NCBI RefSeq assembly: GCF_041260155.1
Contig: NC_091935.1
Coordinates: 38,979,803 to 39,043,802, forward strand
Direction of reading: 5' to 3'
DNA length: 64,000 nt
Origin: Ptychodera flava
Lineage: Eukaryota > Hemichordata > Enteropneusta > Ptychoderidae
Shown here: piece by piece, positions 35,001 through 44,000 of the stretch
How the letters are laid out: each line of letters starts with the position of its first letter
Position numbering within the stretch: position 1 is the stretch's first letter
Program-made: the position numbers and the translations under genes
The notes under the pieces: model-generated
Seen by the model: the letters and a program-made list of their open reading frames with translations, nothing else
Told to the model about the DNA's origin: nothing
Database searches by the model: none

Positions 35001-38000
35001 TATAAATGAGATAGGCGAATAGCTAAGCTGAACTTGCTTGTACATGTGTGGAACATTAGTGATAGTAAAACTCACTTCCCCTCTGACAGCATGGTTGAGT
35101 TGTTTTGCTGCACTTTTGCCGTAACAACCTAAATATTTTCCTTCAAAGGCGTGACTATTTCTCTCAGGTAGCTGTTGAAGTCTGTCAGCCATGTCAGGGT
35201 TTGTTTCATTACAGCAATTTCACATTTATGTAAACGACCATATTAAAATCCAAACTGTCCAGTGGAAGATCACCCATAAGCCATGATCAACATCAAGGTA
35301 GAATAGTAGAGGTCACATTTGATGACGGTATTTTATCCATTTGTATTTACTGTGCATCCGAAATTTTTTCAGAGAAAAAGATCACTGTCAAATGCTTACG
35401 CATTCATTCCTGCAAATCATGTCAATTGTTTTAATGAATATAGTTTCAGACAGCAAATCTGTAGACAAGTATGTAAATTTATTGTCAATGGATAATATTC
35501 ATGTACTTGAATTGTGCACTGTGTATTACATGGCTTGATGTGAGTGCAAATCAGTGCATTGTTTTGAATAGGAACATTCAGGGAGTTAGCGGGCCGGTGA
35601 ACGATGTACTGACCAGTTTCCATGGTTACCCGGTCCAGTGAAGCCTTTCGACATTTCCAACATCAAAGTAGACGCTAGATGTAAAATATTCCCATGCGCA
35701 CTGCTATTTTCGTTAAAATCTATTTGATACTGGTCATTAATGGCAAAATTGTTTGAAAATGCCCTGCATGGTACTAGATGTCAAATACTGTTAACTCTGA
35801 AGAGGCATGTAATAAAAATATTATTGCCTGAATACATGGGTTTTTGTGCCCTTGCAGCAGGAGACAATTTGCCCTCCTGACGTCGGGCAAATTGTCACCT
35901 GCTATAAACCTGCTACATAAACCCATGTATTCAGGCAATAATTAAGCAATAAAGCACACCCAGCGATGGTATACCACGAGATTTTGACCAGTTCACGACA
36001 TATATGCATGAGCGATAGCGAGTGCATATATGAAGAGAACTGGTCAAAATCGAGTGGTATACCATCGCTGGGTGTGATTTATTGCTATTATATCATAACA
36101 GTATATTGAAATTCTGGCGTGGAACGTCAAAAACAGATTTTTACTCAAGCTGAGAGCTCACGCACAAGCCTGCCATGGTATATCGCCAATATCATTAGGG
36201 GAAGGCTGCATTAACTTGCATGGTACCTGAAACCAGAGTTCTTGCCTGACTAACTCAGGTGACAAACAGAAGACTTTTAATCCCCAAGGTGTGAATGTTC
36301 CATTGTTATGTTTATCTAATCCAGCTGGTGCCATTGTAGTGCCATTGTAGGAAAGGCAGATCTGTGAAATTGATCCTCTATGGAAGTCAGGTATTCCTAA
36401 GTTAATGGAGGTTTCCCGTAATGTACCATGGTTGTTATCGCGTCTCGACCAATCAGATCGCAGCATTTCTGCCATCAATATACTGGTATGATATAATATA
36501 CAATATATTTGGATATTGAATGCTTGGGTTGCATATAGATCTGCATTTGCCTTGTATTGACCAGTATAGGCAAGATGCACTGGATACCAAGACAAGTACA
36601 TGTATCAAATGTGGCCAAAACACAGAATGTTTTCATCATTACAAGGTCCGTGCAGCTTTCATAGACACGTTATCTTTTCAAATGTTCAGGGTCATTCTAA
36701 ATCAGTGATGTTGAAGAGTATGGTAACAGCCGCTGTGAACTGGATGAAGGCTGGCCTTCCTCTGAGGGTACTGAAGATTGTCCTCTTTACAAGACTTGTG
36801 ACAGATTCAAATACCAGACCAGATTTGGGAAAGGAATTTGAAGGTGTCCTTCAGTTGTTCAGTGCTTTGAAGAGTCGATACCAAGAGAGTGAACCTGTAA
36901 AGGAGGCAAGTATGAAAGTAAAGTAACTAATAACAGTAATATGTACATGTACATGTTTCAGATTACTACACATCATCTTAACAATTTCCTTCTTATTTTC
37001 TTCATCACTTTTTTGTTCTTTTGTGCACAATAATTTTGTTCTCCTACCCTTTTATATGGTTTTTGTACTATTTAACTTGTCTATAAGTAACTTTTGGCAG
37101 TTTTGATAAGAATGGAAGAGATATAATGAAAAGTCCTGTTTATACCAGGGAGGATGTCTTCAGTAGATGTACAATGTAGCTGAGCAGCTTTGCCGTGTAT
37201 TCTTTAGAAACAAGTAGTTATAAATTCAGTGATTTTATTCAAGAGAACACTGGCTACATGTCTGGTTTCAGTATTATCCGTGGTTTTCTGCGGCAATGTT
37301 ATAACCGCACCAAAGAGCCTCAGAAAGCTAGGAGTAAATATGCATCATCTGAAATCAATTCTGTTGAAAATCACAGCTTTTTCCAGCAATGTACCAGTTT
37401 ACACACTGATGTACTCTCTCTCTCTGTCTCCCTGTCTTTCTCTCTAGCTCTCTCTCTCTCTCGCTCTCTCTCTCTCTCCCTCCCTGTTCATGTATTTGCT
37501 ATTCATCCAAGGTAAAAATATGAAAGACACATTTTATCAGGATACAACTTTGTCAAAACATCAGTAAGGTGGTAGTATACTAGTATTCTAATTGATTGTG
37601 ATATGTGATCTCCCAGGATATTCCCACTCCAAACTTCAATCTCAACTTTGATGAAGAGTTAAGGAGGAAACATTCATGCGGATAAATATCACCCTAAGCT
37701 AGTTGACGGCTATCAAAGTATATTGATACATATACATATATTCGTACATTTGATTCTGTTACAGGAAGTGAGTTTGGAATTTGATGTGTACATTTCATTC
37801 AGTGAGAAAGACACCAGTGTTGCTCAGAAAATTGAAGATTTCTTGAAAAAGGAGAAACAAGACGTGAGGATTTTCTCCGAGAAACAAGATTTAGATGAGA
37901 ATGAAGTGTGGCAAGACAACATTTATAAAATCATGATAAAATGTGCCAAGATTATTCCAGGTAAATACTTCATGCATGTATTTATTTGATTAAGTCTGAT

Positions 38001-41000
38001 AGACCAGCATCTGTGTTACCACCAAACTGATACCTGACATTATTGCATTGGACTGTCATAATACATGTACCTTGTGCATATAATAAAATATTTTTATCAT
38101 TTGTAATTGCATAATTGTTTTTTTGTGTAAACCAATGAAGTGTCAATAATGTTTCAGTGTTTTTGCCCATTCAGTATATTTAAACATTCTTTCAGCAGTC
38201 GTTTGTTTTCATTTCTGTTAACCCTTTGAGTGCTGTATTTCTTCCCACTAAAATTTTAGTGCAATATTTTACCAATTTTTATGAACTTTTCTGTAATTTT
38301 TTGATACTTTTAAAATTGACTTTGGTGCTCAAAGTTAATCGGTTAGAAATTCGTGTATGAATTTTCATAGAATATGTTATTACTGTTTGATCAACTCACA
38401 AAATAGGTTTATATGTGGTTTCTAGGGAAAAAAGATTTATTTTAACCATTTTAATATTCACCATCAGTCGATAATAATGCCATAGCAGCCAAAATGACAA
38501 GAATGTTTGGACAAAGTTGTCGACATCTCATTTATGAGAAACTAAGGTCTGGACTTTCCAATGATATCTACAATTTCCTTCATGCCCAGTATTTTCTCTA
38601 TCATTCAGTGCTGAGTCAGCATTACTTGGAGTCTGCCCGATGTACAGAGCAATATAACATCGCTTTGTGTGTCAATCGTAAAACAGAGAGACAGCTACTA
38701 GCACCATTCTACATTGAACAGATTGAATTTTTACCAACATACATGGGATTGGTACAGTACGTAAACTGTAGGTGAGTGCATTATATTCAAGTAAATATTG
38801 GGAGATGATGTTTACTTTGAGACCCTCCATTAACTTTTACAGTACATGAGTACTGTTGGATGAACTACATGTAGCTATAGTACATTTGCCATAACATTTA
38901 TGTAGCTTGTTCTTAAATGCCTGGCAAATCTGATATAACTTTTTGAATTTTCAAGGATTTCAAGGAGGAATCTTTATGATTGTATATAAAAATAAATGAA
39001 GTGTATGCCTTTTGTAGGAAGACAGAGCTAAGGTGTAATTATGTACACTGCTACACACAATGTGATGTATAAAGAATGGCGCATATCCATTTTTGTACAG
39101 TTTTGAAGCTTACATGTATTTGTACAACACTTACATTTGCAGTGTTTCAACATGTTTTAGTGAGTACAAGCAATAAGTGCCACATGGGTACGGATAAAAG
39201 TTCACCAAATTGCAAGTTAATAAATCAGTTATGTATCCACCTACAGTAGACTTTGCGAAAAATAATCCCATTAATTTTCACTGTAAATCACCATGGAGGT
39301 AATGTAATCTGGCCTTGCCAAAATATTCCAACTCCACAATCCCTTCTCAAGAAACTCCTTGTGAAGTCGGGAGAAGCATGAGTAAAATTTAGAGCCAACC
39401 TTTAAACATGAATAATTACCAGTAGTTTGGTTTTTTGTCTATTGAATACAAAAAGTTTGATAACTTTGATAAAAAAGCAGAAATTCGAGATGTGTTTTAT
39501 ATCTGACGGAAGTGAATTCCTCCTCGTTCACAGTCACCATGACTTTGACAAGTTGATGAAAGCCAGTAAACAAGTAGTGGTTGCCTTGACACTGGAGGTT
39601 TCCATGGTTTCCACCAAGAAAACAAAGAAGACATGGGATGATATGAAATATGACATCTTCATATCTTACTGTCACAAAAACAGTCAGCAGGTTAAAAAAC
39701 TAAGAAACAAACTGAGTGAACTTGACAGTAATTTGAAGATTTTCTTTGATACAGATGAACTGAAAACAGGTAAACAGTCACATTATTTCCTCTATTGTGT
39801 ACAAACATAGTTTCATAGATTGAGCAGTTTCTTCAGCTATGAAGTCTGTATTTCATTCATTTCCCAGCCCTTGGAACTTGTTAGCTTCTTCATAGTTACC
39901 GGTATGTGTAGGCTCAAAATCTGTGTAATCTCTCAATGACAACATCTTACTGAATTTTCTACATGAAGAACCGGTACTGTTGATGTGTAATCTTATAAAG
40001 TGTGGATGACTGTGACAGATAGGATTGAAAACATACAGAGAAAAAATTTATGATCAGCTGAATTGTCCACACAAAGCTTCCGTCGTTTCTACTTTCTTTG
40101 ATGAAAGTAGTTATGGTTCAGTGAAGTATATGAAGCAATATAGGAATATTGATAATGGTGACAAGTCCCTCCATTTTGATAAATTCAAGTTGCACTTTCT
40201 TGTGAGATTGTTTCCTGGTGGAAAATTATCCTCGGGGAAAAGCTGAAATATTTACTTTCAGTATTATACAGTCTCTGAAAACTAAATGCCCATTGTGGAT
40301 TATACTACACTTTGACTCATTCACTTGGTATTCATAATTACAAATGACACCGACTGAGCAGTTCACCACATTACCTACTGTTTTTTCCCATATTGCAGGT
40401 ACAGCCTGGCAGGAAACACTGTACCAAGCCATTGATGGTAGTCGATGTATGATAGCATGTGTTTCAAAAGATTATCTACAATCACAAGTTTGTCAGGAAG
40501 AGTACAACTTGGCACTGGCCAAACACTTAGATAAGGTGAGTGGTATTTTTCTGACTACTAGTAATATTTGCAAAACATTTTGCAAAGATGAGGGTAGTTT
40601 TTTTGTCTTTCATTGGCCAAACACAGAGCTGAGGTACATGTATGTGTAATCTTTGTATCTAACATTGGTCAATTCCTTCAAGGTATGGAAATACATATTC
40701 TGTGGAGTTCATCTATAGTACATGTACCTCACTTCACCAAGATGGAAAGTATTATTTAAATTCTGATTTATGATTCTGAACTATGAGTACATTATTGCTT
40801 AATTTGTAATAAGATTTGTTTTGATTGCAATTTAATGATATATTGAATTGTATGCTGTTTATAATCAATTTAGTGTTTTGCACAATATTTCTTTCGATGT
40901 TAAAACCCTTTCCTCTTTCCTATCAATTTATTCATTGTTTGCTTGTTATAACTACTGATAAAAGTTTAGCAACAAATCCCCATTGAACCCTCCTTCAGAT

Positions 41001-44000
41001 TTCCAGTCCCGCATTCCTATCATAATTATTATTTCAGAGCACTTTTTTCTTTTTCTTTTCTGTAATGAGTTAATCTGTCTTTTCTTCTCTCCTCTTCCTA
41101 TTCTATTCTCAGTGCACACAGATTTACGCACTCTTCTTTCACTTTTGAGGTAATTTCTTTTATTTCTTTGTCTACTCAGAAACTAAATTACCATATCTCT
41201 GTCAAATTCACCTAATTTTTTAGAGCCTAGGCAATCATAAACTCGAGTTGTTGATTTTATTTTTTAGTAAATATTTACACAGAAATACTTTTGTAAATAT
41301 TTATACAGTAATAGTTTGCTAAAAGATTGTTCAATATCAGCTTATGCAAAATATAGTTTGTATTACTTTGACCTGATAATTTGATCTCAATATGGTTTTC
41401 AAAAACTAATTTCAATGTACTCTTTCAAACACAGGATAGTGAGTTGCAGTTGATTGTGGTCTGCCTGGAGACACTGCCTGACATAGCGGCAGAGTTTGCA
41501 ACAGTCAAGATGGTTGATGGCATTGGAGAGAAATACAGTGAAGTAATGGAGAAGACTTGTCCTCAAATTGTGAAATGGTTGAAGGGAGAATCTTGCAGTG
41601 ATGATCCTGTATTCATCAAAGCACAGGTAATTGTCAAAGTGGAGTCAAATTTTATTTATAAGTGCTCATACTGCATCCAAAATGTGACATTGTCTTATCA
41701 CTAATGTTGCATCAAAAATCAACATAAAATGGTTTCCCTATTTCAGTTTCATGCTTCTTAAAAGCTCTGTACCCTGGTGAGGATTTTACGTTGACTACAT
41801 GTATTTTACACTACCTCACTCTCATCAAACTGGAAACCTATAATGATGCATCTATGCAAAGTCAAAATACTCGGAAGCAAATTTTAATGTCTATCACCAG
41901 CAATAAAGAGAGCTAAAATAAGCATGAAAGCAATAAGTTTTTATACAAATCATCTGTTAGTGTTGTCTTGAATAAATCAATCTTGTAAATCAATCTTGAG
42001 TCACCTTGTTTATATATGAATTACTCCAGTGATTCAATGACTTTTAATATCTTTGTCAAGACATCATATAAAACTATTACAATTAGTAGACCTATGTACC
42101 ATAAAATGCACCTTTTTAAGTTAATTAACATATGACTGATAGACAAAGAAATCTCCAGAAATTCCAAATTAACTCAAAGAGTTTGTGGATAAAGGATTCA
42201 ATTTAGTGCATATGGATGTGCCAACATCTTGCTTGAGAAATGCTGTGAGGGGTTATATCACTGCATTATTACACCTCACTCATTCAGCGTGCACTGCCAT
42301 TGGTTAAACACGACTCACGTGACATGTAAAAGAACGTGATGATGCCCTCTGCGAACGTGATGATGCCCTCTGCATTTGATATTACGTGGATGACGTCATT
42401 TTACTTACTGCGCATCCTTTCTGCGCATAACAAATTGTCGTTCGCTTAGCGCTTGTACTTGCAGACGGCAACTATGGCTGCAAAACGTCATGCAGAGCTT
42501 TCACCGGCAAAGATAAACGATATTTTGATGCAAGTAAACAGCAAGCGAACGAAAATGGCAACAAGGAATGCAATTTCTGTGTTCAGCGACGAAGCAAGCA
42601 ACAAATATCAAATTTGGATATGCCACCGAGGAGGGCAAACTTTCAGCGGCAACCCTAGACTCGGCAATGACAACATCTACGCTGAGGTCCGGACTAAGAA
42701 AGGCGAACTGTACTCGAAGAAGTCTTCGTGTTTTTTGTGTATTTGCATGTATGTTTGCTTGTTCGGTGTAATAAAAATAATAACACATGAGAGCGAGGGC
42801 AATATCACGATTTTTTGCCTGCCCAAGGGCTGGTGGTCATGATCGAAATACTGATGATGCCCGAGCCGTAGGCGAGGCCATCATCAATATTTCGATCATG
42901 ACCACCATCCCTTGGGCAGGCAATAAATCGTGATATTGCCCTCGCTCTCATGTGTTATTATTTAATTGTTCACCCACGCTAATAAACTGCTAACAGCTTT
43001 GAATCCATTTCCAGTGTTGTATTGACAATGTTTACTTCTGCCATGTACCACAAAGCATACAATGTACTGGATGTTTCAAAAAACTTGCCATTTATGGTGT
43101 CCTGTATTCAGTGTATCCTGTGTACATTCCTATATCTACCTGCAATTGTCCTGTATTCCCTGTGTTCATCACTAGCATTGCTATTTCCATGAACCACTTC
43201 AAGTACATAAGGGTTATGTCCCAATATATTTGTAGCAAAGCTGCACTGATCTTCACTGTGGTTTTTGACAGATACAATAAGTGTATAAGTAAGAGAGTGT
43301 GAATTTCTAAATTTGATACCGGAAGGCCAAAAAGGAATTGTAGAAGGTATTTTATATGAGAAGAAATTCACTTTGAATTCTCATTTCTATGGTTACACTT
43401 CTTTTTTCCATCATGCAATGAAGTAGCATACATAGATATTATAGCTAGATGTATTAATTACTAATCATAGCCATCTGTTTGTTTTATCTTGTCTTTTAGG
43501 ACGACACATACAGCAATATCAACATAGACCAACTCAGTGAGGAGTACCGCACCGCTTTGTACAAGTCCAAGTATGACATCAAGGAGAAAGTGACAGACAC
43601 TCTGTCAATTCCACATGACAAGGAATCTGAAAGTGAAATCTGTGACATTGCTGTCAGTTATGCCAGGGCTGATGCCAAGTATGCCAGATTTCTGATGCAT
43701 ATCTTGAAGAGGAGAGCGCCCTCGCTCATCCTGAATGACAAAGTGTCTGAAGACCATGAGCAGATTGTGGTGTTAGACACGGCTAAGATTATTGTACCAT
43801 TGGTGTCCATAGCATACATGGAATCAACAAGCCAACACGAAGAACTACAAATTGCTCTGTCAAGACATAGAAAGATGAAAAATTCACCCATCATATTTCC
43901 TATTCTGCTCAACAAACTTCCCATCAAACCCACATACTTACATTTGATTCCGTACATTACATGCCTGGAAGACAGATTGTGGAGGGAGATCATGAGTGAT

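Noticed and set aside
36158..36601. 147-residue minus-strand open frame in TIR intron 3
   Set aside because: Mostly inside an inverted-repeat element, with no known domain; treated as chance or element sequence.
37615..37665. Extra exon DIPTPNFNLNFDEELRRK between TIR-gene exons 4 and 5
   Set aside because: It has an acceptor (ctcccag) but no convincing in-phase donor, and exons 4 and 5 already join in phase 0. Left as a possibility only.
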